The position numbers and the translations under genes are program-made. A stretch of 64,000 nt of DNA, from the NCBI GenBank assembly GCA_002429245.1, contig DIZA01000007.1, positions 1 to 64,000 of the forward strand, read 5' to 3'. Source of the stretch: Candidatus Saccharibacteria bacterium UBA6040 (GTDB lineage: Bacteria; Patescibacteriota; Saccharimonadia; Saccharimonadales; Saccharimonadaceae). Positions 1-7,894 of the stretch are shown here, piece after piece. Positions within the stretch are counted from its first letter, which is position 1; each line of letters starts with the position of its first letter. The notes below the pieces were generated by a model. The model was not told where the DNA came from. It did not search any database and worked only from the letters and a program-made list of their open reading frames with translations.

Positions 1-2
1 AG

Positions 3-110
3 TATTACGGTGAAGAAGAGAGAGTATCCTTGGTAAGAATAAGCGCTCGTCGCCACTTTGGTACGCGTTGTGCTTCTGAACAGTTATCAGTTAAGCATAT
101 TCTCAAATAA
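3..110 (+). CDS. C-terminal fragment of an unidentified CDS (cut by window edge)
   Basis: An open frame enters from the left edge and ends at TAA 108-110, giving 35 residues that end SVKHILK. The tail is basic and I recognise no family. A 35-codon open frame can occur by chance, so this is only a possible gene end. It would be transcribed in the same direction as the MurF-like gene downstream. Confidence 0.3.
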   Translation, partial: YYGEEERVSLVRISARRHFGTRCASEQLSVKHILK

Positions 111-167
111 ATTACTAGTGCGACCTCTGACAACAAGGACTTGTGCTTATGCTAAAAAGGGGGCATA

Positions 168-300
168 ATGAACCTTATGCTGATGCGCATGGGACAAAGT
201 CCTTTGCGCGACAAAATAAACAGTTTCACAAAAACGGCGTCCCGGGTGGGCGCGCAGCAGCCGAAAGCGCGTCTCCCTTTAAACGGAGGCGTGTTTTTGT
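168..300 (+). other. Structured leader or small RNA, with an alternative 57-codon sORF reading
   Basis: This stretch upstream of the MurF-like gene is rich in secondary structure. GCGCA-T-GGGAC (185-195) pairs with GTCCT-T-TGCGC (199-209) around an AAA loop. CGCGC (251-255) pairs with GCGCG (267-271). CTCC (273-276) pairs with GGAG (285-288). CAAAAAC (229-235) can pair with GTTTTTG (293-299), closing a multibranch that ends in a T-rich run. Alternatively, an ATG at 168 preceded by AAAAAGGGGG opens a 57-codon frame ending at 341 that overlaps the next start codon. I match it to no known RNA family. Confidence 0.35.
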
Positions 301-333
301 TTGAGGGGCTTAAACTGTGTAATAATAGACCTA

Positions 334-1620
334 ATGTTTAAAACGTTTATCAGGCGCACACTTGAGGGGTATGTGAAGAAGTATCTTCATAGGCACCCTG
401 ATATTAAACTGGTCATTGTCACCGGTTCAGTCGGCAAGACCAGCACAAAGGTGGCTATCGGGACAATTCTTTCCGAGAAGTTTCGTGTTCGACTTCATGA
501 GGGAAACCATAACGCCGAACTAAGTGCGCCACTCGCCATTTTAGGGATTGAGTACCCAGATAACCTCAAGAGTATCGGCTCTTGGCTGGAAATATTTAAA
601 GCCGCACGAAAACGCATCAACAGTCCAAGTGATGTCGATGTGATTGTCCAAGAAGTAGGAAGTGACGGTATTGGCCAAGTTCCTCATTTTGGCACCTATG
701 CGAAACCATATATCGCAGTGGTGACCGCAGTGTCCGAAGAACATATGGAATTCTTTAAGACGATTGATGCCGTTGCTGCCGAAGAACTCTCTGCGGCTAA
801 CTTTAGTGAATACGCACTGATTAACCGCGATAATATCGATGGGAAATTTGCACAGGACCTGACAAACGCTCACATTAACACCTATGGTATTACTGAAACG
901 GCCGAGTATCACTTTACGGAAGAAGATTTTACGCTTGAGGATGGATTTACGGGGCTGTTTAGTGTCCGCGGTGAATTCGACATAGGGATTAAGGTGACGC
1001 TTAAAATAGCGGGCGAGCATAGTATTCGTGCTGCGGTTGCCGCCGGTGCCGTTGGTATCCGACTTGGAATGAAAGAAGATGAACTCCGTCGTGGTTTCGC
1101 AAAGATTCGTGCAGTGAATGGTCGTATGAATATTCTTCGCGGCGTTGAAGACACGATTATTATTGACGATACCTACAATTCAAGCCCTCTGGCCGCTTCG
1201 TCCGCACTTGCAACGCTGTATCAATTGTCTGTTCCACAGCGCATTGCTGTCCTCGGGAGCATGAATGAACTCGGTGACGCATCACCTGCTGCCCACGAAG
1301 CGATCGGTAAGATTTGTAATGCAAATGAACTTGCGCACGTTGTGACCGTTGGTGAGGAAGCCGAAAAGTACCTCGCACCAGCAGCTCGCTCGAATGGCTG
1401 TCACGTCGTCAGCTTTAAGACGGCACTTGAAGCAGGGGCTTTCGTACATAAATCACTTGAACCAGGCGCTGCAATTCTTTTCAAAGGCTCGCAAGGTGGT
1501 ATTTATCTTGAAGAAGCGGTAAAGATCGTCCTTCACTCGACGGAAGAAGAGTCGAAGTTGGTTCGCCAATCTCCGGCATGGCTTCAAATCAAACAGAATT
1601 TCTTCTCAAAGTTTAACTAG
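334..1620 (+). CDS. murF: MurF-like Mur ligase (UDP-MurNAc-tripeptide--D-Ala-D-Ala ligase family)
   Basis: ATP-dependent Mur ligase of cytoplasmic peptidoglycan precursor synthesis. The MurF reaction adds D-Ala-D-Ala to the UDP-MurNAc tripeptide. The P-loop GSVGKTSTK lies near residue 30, a central DDTYNSSP motif matches the MurF DDTYNANP signature, and the C-terminal Rossmann-like domain follows. At about 428 residues it is slightly short for MurF, and the N-terminal substrate-binding domain looks reduced, so substrate specificity is inferred. I chose ATG 334 over the upstream TTG 301 because an A/T-rich -10-like element (TAATAAT, 320-326) lies 7 nt before it, and the residues added by the TTG start look non-conserved. 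It is followed 61 nt later by leuS, which has its own promoter. Confidence 0.8.
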   Translation: MFKTFIRRTLEGYVKKYLHRHPDIKLVIVTGSVGKTSTKVAIGTILSEKFRVRLHEGNHNAELSAPLAILGIEYPDNLKSIGSWLEIFKAARKRINSPSDVDVIVQEVGSDGIGQVPHFGTYAKPYIAVVTAVSEEHMEFFKTIDAVAAEELSAANFSEYALINRDNIDGKFAQDLTNAHINTYGITETAEYHFTEEDFTLEDGFTGLFSVRGEFDIGIKVTLKIAGEHSIRAAVAAGAVGIRLGMKEDELRRGFAKIRAVNGRMNILRGVEDTIIIDDTYNSSPLAASSALATLYQLSVPQRIAVLGSMNELGDASPAAHEAIGKICNANELAHVVTVGEEAEKYLAPAARSNGCHVVSFKTALEAGAFVHKSLEPGAAILFKGSQGGIYLEEAVKIVLHSTEEESKLVRQSPAWLQIKQNFFSKFN

Positions 1621-1665
1621 ACGGTAATCTCGGTAACGCCTCTGTTATCGAAGAGGACGGTTTGC

Positions 1666-1671
1666 TATACT
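1666..1671 (+). promoter_or_regulatory. -10 promoter element of leuS (TGC-TATACT)
   Basis: TTTGCTATACT lies 10 nt before the leuS ATG at 1682. It is the same TGC-extended TATACT hexamer seen before def, metK, trxB, dnaE and others in the window. No Shine-Dalgarno sequence lies between it and the ATG, so the transcript would be leaderless or nearly so. Confidence 0.6.
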
Positions 1672-1681
1672 TATAAAAGTT

Positions 1682-4609
1682 ATGCAGCGTTACAATCCGT
1701 CCGAAATCGAACCGAAGTGGCAAAAAATCTGGGAAGACCAGAAAGCCAACGAAGTAAAAACCGACCCATCGAAACAAAAGATGTATGTGTCGGGTATGTT
1801 TCCGTATCCAAGCGGTGCCGGGATGCACACGGGCCATGCTTTTAGCTGGGCGATTGTTGATGCGATTGCACGCTTCCATCACCAACATGGTGAAAATGTC
1901 CTGAACCCAATTGGCTGGGATACATTCGGCCTTCCTGCCGAGAACTATGCAATCAAAACGGGGACTTCACCAAAAATTGCGACAGCCACGAATATCGCAA
2001 ACTTTAAAAACCAGTTCAAGCGAATGGGAGTCAGTATCGATTGGTCTCGTGAGATTAATACCAGTGATCCTTCGTATTACAAGTGGACGCAGTGGGTATT
2101 TACGAAATTATTTGAACGGGGCTTGGCGTATCAAAAAGAATCTCTGCAGTGGTGGTGTCCTGTCGATAAAACCGTGCTCGCGAACGAACAAGTTGAAGGC
2201 GGCCATTGTTGGCGTTGTGGAAGCTTAGTCGAAAAGAAATTATTGAAGCAGTGGTTCTTTAAGATCACTGATTACGCAGACTCACTGCTTGATGAGATCG
2301 AAGACTTAGACTGGCCTCAAAAAATTAAAACGGCGCAGACAAATTGGATCGGGAAGTCGGTTGGAGCCGAGATTGAATTCTTGATTTCAGAAACGGCTTC
2401 ACTCCGGGATTCAGATCGGGCTGTCGCTCCGGTTGAATCTCGGGTTGCAGATGTTTCCTCAATCAAGAATTCAATCGTCGTCTTCAGTACACGTCCCGAT
2501 ACGATTTTTGGGGCAACTTTTATTGTGCTAGCACCTGAACACCCACTTTCATTGCAACTTGGGGTTGGCGATTTTAAGGCTGACCTTGAGGAATACGTGA
2601 AGACCGCTGTAAAGAAGTCTGAAATTGAACGCAGCAACGATACCAAGGAGAAAACGGGTGTGTTCACTGGTTCCTATGCCATTAACCCTGCAAGTGGTGA
2701 GAGCGTACCAATTTGGGTTGCGGATTACGTCCTAGGTGGCTATGGAACTGGCGCAATTATGGCCGTACCTGCACACGACGAGCGTGACCTTGCATTTGCC
2801 GAGAAATTCCATCTTCCTGTTATTGCCGTTGTTGAACCTGAAACTGGTGTTCCACAAGAAAATCCTGAGTTTCGACAGAGTATTGTCGCCATTGTTCGTG
2901 ATCCTAAAACGAATACGTACCTTTCTATTAACTGGGGCGCTAAAAACGGCGGTAACTTATTTGTCGGCGGTGGTCGTGAAGAAAACGAAGATATCGTCGA
3001 AACAGCAATTCGTGAAATTGCCGAAGAGACAGGTTATGTTAACGTCCAATTGGTGAGCCAGACTGGCAAGATGCATCACAATTATTTTGCGCATAGCAAA
3101 AACGTGGCACGTCGTATTGAAGCAAACGCATTACTATTCGATCTTATTGACGATGAAAAAGTTGAGACGGCACTTGAGGCTGACGAAAAGAATAAATTCA
3201 CTGTTGAATGGTTGAATGAGACCGAAGCGCTTTCAAAAGTTTCCGACGAACTACACGCGACCAGCTTTGAATTACTTGTTGGTGGCAAAAACTACCATGG
3301 CGAAGGCGTCATGATTAACAGCGGTAAGTTTGACGGTATGCAATCAAGCCAAGCTCGTGAAGACATTGTTGCCTGGTTGGAAGAACAAAAACTTGGTCGT
3401 GAAAAGACGACCTACAAAATGCGTGATTGGTTGATTAGCCGCCAGCGCTATTGGGGTGCACCGATTCCTATTATTCACTGTCCTGATCACGGCGCAGTTG
3501 CCGTGCCTGAAGACCAACTTCCTGTTGTTCTTCCTGAAATTGAAGATTACGCACCAAAAGGTGACGGTCTTTCTGCATTGGCGCGTGCAGAGGATTGGGT
3601 CAATACAACTTGTCCTGAATGTGGCAAACCTGCCAAGCGTGAAACCGATACGATGGACGGCTACGCGTGTAGTAGCTGGTATTTACTTCGGTATGCTGAT
3701 CCTCAGAACGCTGAGCAAGCTTGGGACCCTGAACTGGTTAATTATTGGAATCCAGTCGATGTCTATGTTGGTGGTGACCACGCGGTGGCTCACTTGCTGT
3801 ATGTTCGTTTCTGGACACACGTTTTTTACGACATGGGCCTTGTGAACTTCAAGGAACCGGTAAAAAAACTGATTTATCACGGCTATATTAACGCCGAAGA
3901 CGGTACGAAGATGAGCAAGAGCAAGGGTAACGTCGTTGATCCACTCGATGTCATCGATTCTGGCTATGGCGCTGATGCGCTACGAACCTACCTCTTATTC
4001 ATGGGTCCTATTGAACTTGATGCAAGTTGGAGCACCAAGGGAGTTGCTGGTGTGTATCGATTCTTAAATCGTGTGTGGACCGTGACGCAACAATATCTTG
4101 ACGCCGATAAGATGAGCGAAGTAAATGATCAAAAGCTTGCCGTCGCATTGAATAAGACGATCAAAAAAGTAACTGATGATATTCGCCGCCAAAGCTTCAA
4201 CACGGCAATCGCTGGGTTAATGGAATTTGTGAACGATCTCTACAAGTTGAAACTTGATGGCTTCTCTGAAAAAGGATGGCATGATGCACTCGTCGCATTA
4301 GCACAAATGATCGCCGTATTTGCACCGCATATGGCGGACGAATTATGGACGCAACTTGGTGGTGAAGGCCTTGTTCAAAATGCGACGTGGCCTCAATGGG
4401 ACGATGCTTTAATCATCGAAGATACGATTTCGATCGCCGTTCAGGTAAACGGAAAACTTCGTGGTGAAATTACTATCGCCAAAGACGCTGATCCTGAAGA
4501 CGTAAAGACTCAGGCGCTTGCACACGAAAATGTCGCTAAGTTTGTTGGTGATCAAAAACCGGCCAAGATCATTTATGTTCCAGGCCGGCTCGTTAGCATC
4601 GTTCTGTAA
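1682..4609 (+). CDS. leuS: Leucyl-tRNA synthetase with inserted Nudix domain and palindromic insertion
   Basis: Charges tRNA-Leu with leucine in the cytoplasm. Class I landmarks are all present: the HIGH variant HTGH at residues 49-52, a Cys-rich zinc module (CPVDK...CWRCG), the CP1 editing domain with STRPDT, and KMSKS at 743-747. The protein is 975 residues, about 110 longer than the E. coli enzyme, because of two insertions. The first, around residues 231-265, is encoded by a 106-bp imperfect palindrome just before STRPDT. The second, around residues 393-536, is a full Nudix domain with an intact box (G430-x5-E436-x7-R444-E445-I-x-E448-E449-x-G451), placed in the later part of the editing region. 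Catalytic HIGH and KMSKS regions are intact, so charging activity is expected. A role for the Nudix module, perhaps clearing a nucleotide by-product, is only a guess. Confidence 0.95.
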   Translation: MQRYNPSEIEPKWQKIWEDQKANEVKTDPSKQKMYVSGMFPYPSGAGMHTGHAFSWAIVDAIARFHHQHGENVLNPIGWDTFGLPAENYAIKTGTSPKIATATNIANFKNQFKRMGVSIDWSREINTSDPSYYKWTQWVFTKLFERGLAYQKESLQWWCPVDKTVLANEQVEGGHCWRCGSLVEKKLLKQWFFKITDYADSLLDEIEDLDWPQKIKTAQTNWIGKSVGAEIEFLISETASLRDSDRAVAPVESRVADVSSIKNSIVVFSTRPDTIFGATFIVLAPEHPLSLQLGVGDFKADLEEYVKTAVKKSEIERSNDTKEKTGVFTGSYAINPASGESVPIWVADYVLGGYGTGAIMAVPAHDERDLAFAEKFHLPVIAVVEPETGVPQENPEFRQSIVAIVRDPKTNTYLSINWGAKNGGNLFVGGGREENEDIVETAIREIAEETGYVNVQLVSQTGKMHHNYFAHSKNVARRIEANALLFDLIDDEKVETALEADEKNKFTVEWLNETEALSKVSDELHATSFELLVGGKNYHGEGVMINSGKFDGMQSSQAREDIVAWLEEQKLGREKTTYKMRDWLISRQRYWGAPIPIIHCPDHGAVAVPEDQLPVVLPEIEDYAPKGDGLSALARAEDWVNTTCPECGKPAKRETDTMDGYACSSWYLLRYADPQNAEQAWDPELVNYWNPVDVYVGGDHAVAHLLYVRFWTHVFYDMGLVNFKEPVKKLIYHGYINAEDGTKMSKSKGNVVDPLDVIDSGYGADALRTYLLFMGPIELDASWSTKGVAGVYRFLNRVWTVTQQYLDADKMSEVNDQKLAVALNKTIKKVTDDIRRQSFNTAIAGLMEFVNDLYKLKLDGFSEKGWHDALVALAQMIAVFAPHMADELWTQLGGEGLVQNATWPQWDDALIIEDTISIAVQVNGKLRGEITIAKDADPEDVKTQALAHENVAKFVGDQKPAKIIYVPGRLVSIVL
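2371..2476 (+). repeat. 106-bp imperfect palindrome inserted in frame in leuS
   Basis: Perfect 15-nt inverted arms lie at 2371-2385 (GATTGAATTCTTGAT) and 2462-2476. Pairing continues toward the centre near 2423 with further matched blocks, e.g. CGGGATTCA against TGAATCTCG. The forward frame encodes a segment containing SLRDSDR and PVESR, and the opposite strand encodes a similar one containing ATRDST and ARSESRSE, as expected for a palindrome open in both orientations. Compared with E. coli LeuRS it adds roughly 22 residues between EIEF and the STRPDT motif. This resembles the behaviour of Rickettsia palindromic elements, which insert in frame in proteins. No second copy was seen in the window. 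Confidence 0.8.
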
Positions 4610-4611
4610 AT

Positions 4612-5262
4612 CTAGTTTGTTGAACCGTCTCCTGAAACAGTGGGTAATTGCTCGTTAGGATCAATTTGTTTTGGTGCTGGGAGGCTGTCGCTAGCTGGAG
4701 TAAGTACATGCGAGATATCAACAGTCACGTATTCGATGCCATTTTTCTTGGCGGGATCAATGTCGGTTTCGACGACAGCATATTTTTCACCTGGCTGAGG
4801 ATTAAATCGAAGCGTTGAGTTCTTTAGCGCATCGTAGATCTGAGATTGATTTTTGTGGTAGGCGTCTTCACCGATACGAGCAATGACTGCGTTCACGGAT
4901 GGATCAAGAAGTGTTCCACCTTGAGCAATATCAATTTCACCAATTTTTGCTTTGCTATCGTAGTTTGCATCGATGGCTTCGGTAATGCTATCGGTATACG
5001 ATTTGTTTTCAGCATCAGTCAGCTTTTGTTGTTCGACGCCTGCCTGTTGTGCTGGTGTCGGCTGCGTTAACTCAGCGGTTACTATGCCTCCGCCAATACC
5101 GATGACGGATGCAACTGCGCCAAGTTTAATGACATTAGATGCAACTGGGTGATCTTGCTGGAATTCTTTGGCTTTCGTAAAGAAGCCTGTATTTCGGCTT
5201 GCTTCGGCGGCTCGGCTGATATCGAATTGGTTCTGTGATGGTGTTTTTTGTTTTTCGTCCAT
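4612..5262 (-). CDS. Membrane-anchored hypothetical protein, 216 aa
   Basis: No family recognised. The N-terminal 40 residues are polar. A single hydrophobic segment (about residues 45-65, VIKLGAVASVIGIGGGIVTA) follows and probably anchors the protein. The remainder looks like an extracytoplasmic domain with an early Gln-rich stretch, then a region with YAVVETDID and GIEYVTVDIS strands, and a Pro/Ser-rich tail. The gene is convergent with leuS, with only 2 nt between the stop codons. Its upstream region (about 5291-5310) carries the TTATGCTTA motif also seen at 12507, 13744 and 55363. Function unknown. Confidence 0.7.
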   Translation of the reverse strand: MDEKQKTPSQNQFDISRAAEASRNTGFFTKAKEFQQDHPVASNVIKLGAVASVIGIGGGIVTAELTQPTPAQQAGVEQQKLTDAENKSYTDSITEAIDANYDSKAKIGEIDIAQGGTLLDPSVNAVIARIGEDAYHKNQSQIYDALKNSTLRFNPQPGEKYAVVETDIDPAKKNGIEYVTVDISHVLTPASDSLPAPKQIDPNEQLPTVSGDGSTN

Positions 5263-5305
5263 GTTAAAACTACGATACCATAAATGGCACTATAAGCATA
5301 ACCAC

Positions 5306-5334
5306 TTGAGTAAGGGGGCGAGAAATAGTATAAT
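5306..5334 (+). promoter_or_regulatory. Promoter of rpmF-nusB-nudix-rnc cluster
   Basis: TTGAGT (5306-5311), a 17-bp spacer and TATAAT (5329-5334) form a near-consensus housekeeping promoter. The leader is about 35 nt and carries AAGGAG 8 nt before the rpmF ATG. This is one of the few transcription units here with a conventional leader and Shine-Dalgarno sequence. Confidence 0.75.
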
Positions 5335-5375
5335 ACGAACAAGTTTTAATAATACCTATATAAGGAGCACATTTA

Positions 5376-5570
5376 ATGGGACAACCAAAGAAACAGAGTA
5401 GCCCGCGCAAAACCGGCCTACGACGTAGTCACTTGCGCCTGGTTCTCGCTCGTCGTGTAAACGGCAAGTCACCAGTCAAAGCAACTGCGACACGTAAAGA
5501 AACTGGCAAGAAAGTAGCTAAACCTACTGTTGCAGCAGTTCCTCGAACTGCACCAAAGGCAGCGAAGTAA
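5376..5570 (+). CDS. rpmF: 50S ribosomal protein bL32
   Basis: Small basic protein of the large ribosomal subunit. The N-terminus GQPKKQSSPRKTGLRRSHLR follows the bL32 pattern (PKK, a Ser/Arg-rich stretch, then RRSH-x-L). The zinc-binding cysteines of many bL32 proteins are absent, as in the Cys-less form of the family. The C-terminal half is a Lys/Ala/Pro-rich tail ending PKAAK rather than the usual short end. Start ATG 5376 follows a strong AAGGAG. It is the first gene of a run leading to nusB and rnc. Confidence 0.8.
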   Translation: MGQPKKQSSPRKTGLRRSHLRLVLARRVNGKSPVKATATRKETGKKVAKPTVAAVPRTAPKAAK

Positions 5571-5627
5571 TCCTTCGCTTCCTTGCTTTTACACCTTAAA
5601 TTACAATAAAAGAGAAACAAACGCATT

Positions 5628-6086
5628 ATGGCATCTAATCGTCATCTCGGTCGCATCGTCGCCCTACAGACACTCTACGAGTTCGAATTTCGAACCGAGT
5701 GTGGTGATACAACTGTTGATGTAGCAGAAGTTCTAGGTCGAAACCTAGCACGCTACGAAACAGCTATTGATGACACCGACTTTGTCGATGCGTTGGTCCG
5801 TGGAGTTCTAAAAGAACAAAAAGGTATTGATGAAAAAATTCAGCCTATTGCCCCGGACTGGCCAATCGATCAGATTGCACGCATTGATCGCAACATCCTT
5901 CGTATTGGCGTCTACGAATTGCTGAATGAAGCAAAAATCGTTCCGCCGAAGGTAGCGATCAACGAAGCAGTCGAACTTGCTAAAGCGTTTGGTTCCGATA
6001 ACTCGAGTAAGTTTGTGAACGGCGTTCTTGGAACAGCCTACCGCACTCTTGTAGAGGGAGCCACTGATGGCAGCACCACAGTTTGA
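5628..6086 (+). CDS. nusB: Transcription antitermination factor NusB
   Basis: RNA-binding all-helical protein that joins NusE/S10 in rRNA antitermination complexes. At 152 residues it is close to family length. It begins [21 protein letters not shown], matching the NusB start (R-x-A-LQxLYxxE), and contains [14 protein letters not shown] followed by [18 protein letters not shown], the strongly conserved NusB C-terminal block. A TACAAT-like element lies near 5600, so it may have its own promoter in addition to rpmF read-through. The end overlaps the start of the Nudix gene by 20 nt. Confidence 0.93.
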   Translation: MASNRHLGRIVALQTLYEFEFRTECGDTTVDVAEVLGRNLARYETAIDDTDFVDALVRGVLKEQKGIDEKIQPIAPDWPIDQIARIDRNILRIGVYELLNEAKIVPPKVAINEAVELAKAFGSDNSSKFVNGVLGTAYRTLVEGATDGSTTV

Positions 6087-6558
6087 TAAGTTTAAGAAAT
6101 ACTTTACACGAAAAAAACCATCAATTCAGGAGATAGTTCGCGAGCCAACGGCCGGAGGTATTGTTTTTCGTCGTGGCAAAGAGGGAATTGAGATTCTCTT
6201 AATCCAAGACGCAAAAGATCGTTGGACAATTCCAAAGGGTCACATTGAAGAAGGTGAAACTGCACAACAGACCGCTCGCCGAGAAATCGGCGAAGAAGCA
6301 GGCCTCAAGACAGTTGATGTCCTTGGATGGCTTGGGAAAATTCACTTTCGCTACCGTCGTATCGATAAGCTTGTCCTTATGACCACGCAGATCTATCTTG
6401 TCCGTGCGATGGGCGACACAAACGACATTCAAAAAGAAGAATGGATGAACGGTATTAAGTGGTTTACGTTTCACGATGCGCTTGATGCAATTGAGTACGA
6501 AGATATTGGCAAATTAATGCTACTCGCTATGAAGCGCATTAGGCAGGAGAACCTTTAG
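6067..6558 (+). CDS. Nudix hydrolase, 163 aa
   Basis: Hydrolase of nucleoside diphosphates linked to another moiety. The Nudix box [20 protein letters not shown] is complete with both catalytic glutamates, preceded by the TAGGIVFRR strand and WTIPKG. A basic 30-residue N-terminal leader precedes the domain. The substrate cannot be read from the sequence; diadenosine polyphosphates are common for this layout. The start lies inside nusB (20-nt overlap) and the stop TAG overlaps the GTG start of rnc by one base, so the three genes look translationally coupled. Confidence 0.85.
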   Translation: MAAPQFDKFKKYFTRKKPSIQEIVREPTAGGIVFRRGKEGIEILLIQDAKDRWTIPKGHIEEGETAQQTARREIGEEAGLKTVDVLGWLGKIHFRYRRIDKLVLMTTQIYLVRAMGDTNDIQKEEWMNGIKWFTFHDALDAIEYEDIGKLMLLAMKRIRQENL

Positions 6559-7262
6559 TGTCAGGAATGCAAACAGAACCGTACCAAGCATTTGCTCGCG
6601 AAAGCCTTGGCTTTGAATTTGAAAACCTTGATCTTTTGATTACGGCCTTCACACACCGAAGCTACGTCAACGAACACCGAAAGAGCGTGACTGAGCATAA
6701 CGAACGTCTTGAGTTTCTTGGCGACGCCGTGCTTGAACTTGTGGTGACCGATTTCCTTTTCCGAAATTACTCAGAAGCCGAAGGAATCCTTACTAGTTGG
6801 CGTGCAGCTCTTGTCCGTACTGAAAGTATTGGTGATGCAGGGAACCTACTTGGTTACGAACCACTCATGCGTATGAGTCGTGGTGAGAAGCAAGGAAGTG
6901 ATCGTGCGCGTATGCAGATCCTTGCTAACGCCTTTGAAGCATTGATCGGCGCAATCTACCTTGAGCGAGGCTACGATGACGCTGCGGTCTTTATTACGAA
7001 GCACATTAGCTCTAAGCTTGAGGCCATTCTTGAAATCGGTAGTTGGCGCGACCCTAAATCTCACCTGCAAGAGGTGATGCAACGTAAGGACGGCGTCACT
7101 CCTCGTTACATCGTGATTGAAGAGATTGGTCCCGACCATGACAAGATCTTTACCCTTGGTGTGTATTCTGGTGATCGTTTGATTAGCAAGGGGACTGGCC
7201 CAAGTAAACAAGCGGCGCAACAAGTAGCGGCAAAAGAAGCACTCTTGCAGTATCACGCGTAA
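6558..7262 (+). CDS. rnc: Ribonuclease III
   Basis: Double-strand-specific endoribonuclease for rRNA and mRNA processing. The signature HNERLEFLGDAVLELVVTD is intact, including the metal-binding Glu and Asp residues, and a second acidic cluster ANAFEALIGAIYLE follows. The C-terminal dsRNA-binding domain (about residues 155-232) ends with the basic block KQAAQQVAAKEALLQ. The 234-residue length is normal. The start is GTG at a TAGTG junction with the preceding Nudix gene. Confidence 0.95.
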   Translation: MSGMQTEPYQAFARESLGFEFENLDLLITAFTHRSYVNEHRKSVTEHNERLEFLGDAVLELVVTDFLFRNYSEAEGILTSWRAALVRTESIGDAGNLLGYEPLMRMSRGEKQGSDRARMQILANAFEALIGAIYLERGYDDAAVFITKHISSKLEAILEIGSWRDPKSHLQEVMQRKDGVTPRYIVIEEIGPDHDKIFTLGVYSGDRLISKGTGPSKQAAQQVAAKEALLQYHA

Positions 7263-7289
7263 TCATCCTTGTTTACCCCGATATATCGA

Positions 7290-7318
7290 TTGACTTACAG
7301 AGTAAAACAGTGTAAAAT
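7290..7318 (+). promoter_or_regulatory. rpsP promoter
   Basis: TTGACT (7290-7295), a 17-bp spacer and TAAAAT (7313-7318) lie upstream of rpsP, giving a leader of roughly 35 nt containing AAAGGAAG before the ATG at 7360. Confidence 0.75.
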
Positions 7319-7359
7319 CAATCGAGAGTTAATTATTGTTTTAAAGGAAGTTCTGTTTT

Positions 7360-7782
7360 ATGCTCGCAATTCGATTGCAACGTGTTGGACGCAAAGGATA
7401 CGCAACGTATCGTTTAGCTGTTCAAGAATCTCAACGTCACCCATCAAGTGGTCGTGTCGTTTCTTATGTAGGTAGCTACAACCCACACACTAAAGATGTG
7501 ACTGTTAAAGTCGAAGAGGCACAAAAGTTCCTCGACAATGGTGCACAACCAACACCTCGTGTGGTGAAGCTCCTAAAAGACGCTGGCGTCAAACTTCCTT
7601 CATGGGTTGTTGAACCAACGACTGACAAGACGAAGACAATTCGCCACAGTGACAAGCTTCGCAAGAACCAACCTGCTTCAGAAGTAGAAGAAGTTGTTAC
7701 CGAGGCTCCTGTTGCTGAAGAACCAGCTGTCGAAGCCGAAGTTGCTGCTGAAGAAGCTGCAACTGACGAAATCGAAGCATAG
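7360..7782 (+). CDS. rpsP: 30S ribosomal protein bS16 with acidic C-terminal extension
   Basis: Small-subunit protein. The N-terminal block MLAIRLQRVGRKGYATYRLA is the bS16 signature, followed by GRVVSYVGSYNP and the AQKFLDNGAQPTPRV segment. The usual protein is about 80-90 residues; this one has 140. The extra 50 residues are dominated by Glu, Ala and Val (EEVVTEAP, EAEVAAEEAA) and are probably disordered. A strong terminator follows, so rpsP looks monocistronic. The usual rimM-trmD-rplS neighbours are not here; trmD is 1.2 kb downstream. Confidence 0.95.
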   Translation: MLAIRLQRVGRKGYATYRLAVQESQRHPSSGRVVSYVGSYNPHTKDVTVKVEEAQKFLDNGAQPTPRVVKLLKDAGVKLPSWVVEPTTDKTKTIRHSDKLRKNQPASEVEEVVTEAPVAEEPAVEAEVAAEEAATDEIEA

Positions 7783-7801
7783 ATCATCCTTTGAACTATT
7801 A

Positions 7802-7829
7802 AAACTCCCACAAGCGTGGGAGTTTTTTG
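7802..7829 (+). terminator. Rho-independent terminator after rpsP
   Basis: ACTCCCAC (7804-7811) pairs with GTGGGAGT (7816-7823) around AAGC, followed by six T. Confidence 0.9.
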
Positions 7830-7894
7830 TATCACGCATATGCTACAATTAAATTACGATAACATTGCGCGACCGTAAGGCATTAAGGGGGAAC

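Noticed and set aside
541..1154. Two minus-strand open frames inside the MurF-like gene
   Set aside because: They overlap a clear Mur ligase on the other strand, have no ribosome-binding site or family resemblance, and look like codon-bias shadows.
2317..2667. 116-codon minus-strand frame in leuS
   Set aside because: It exists because the inserted palindrome is open on both strands; the rest is an antisense shadow of LeuRS.
7476..7835. 119-codon minus-strand frame over rpsP
   Set aside because: Antisense of the repetitive acidic tail and terminator of rpsP.
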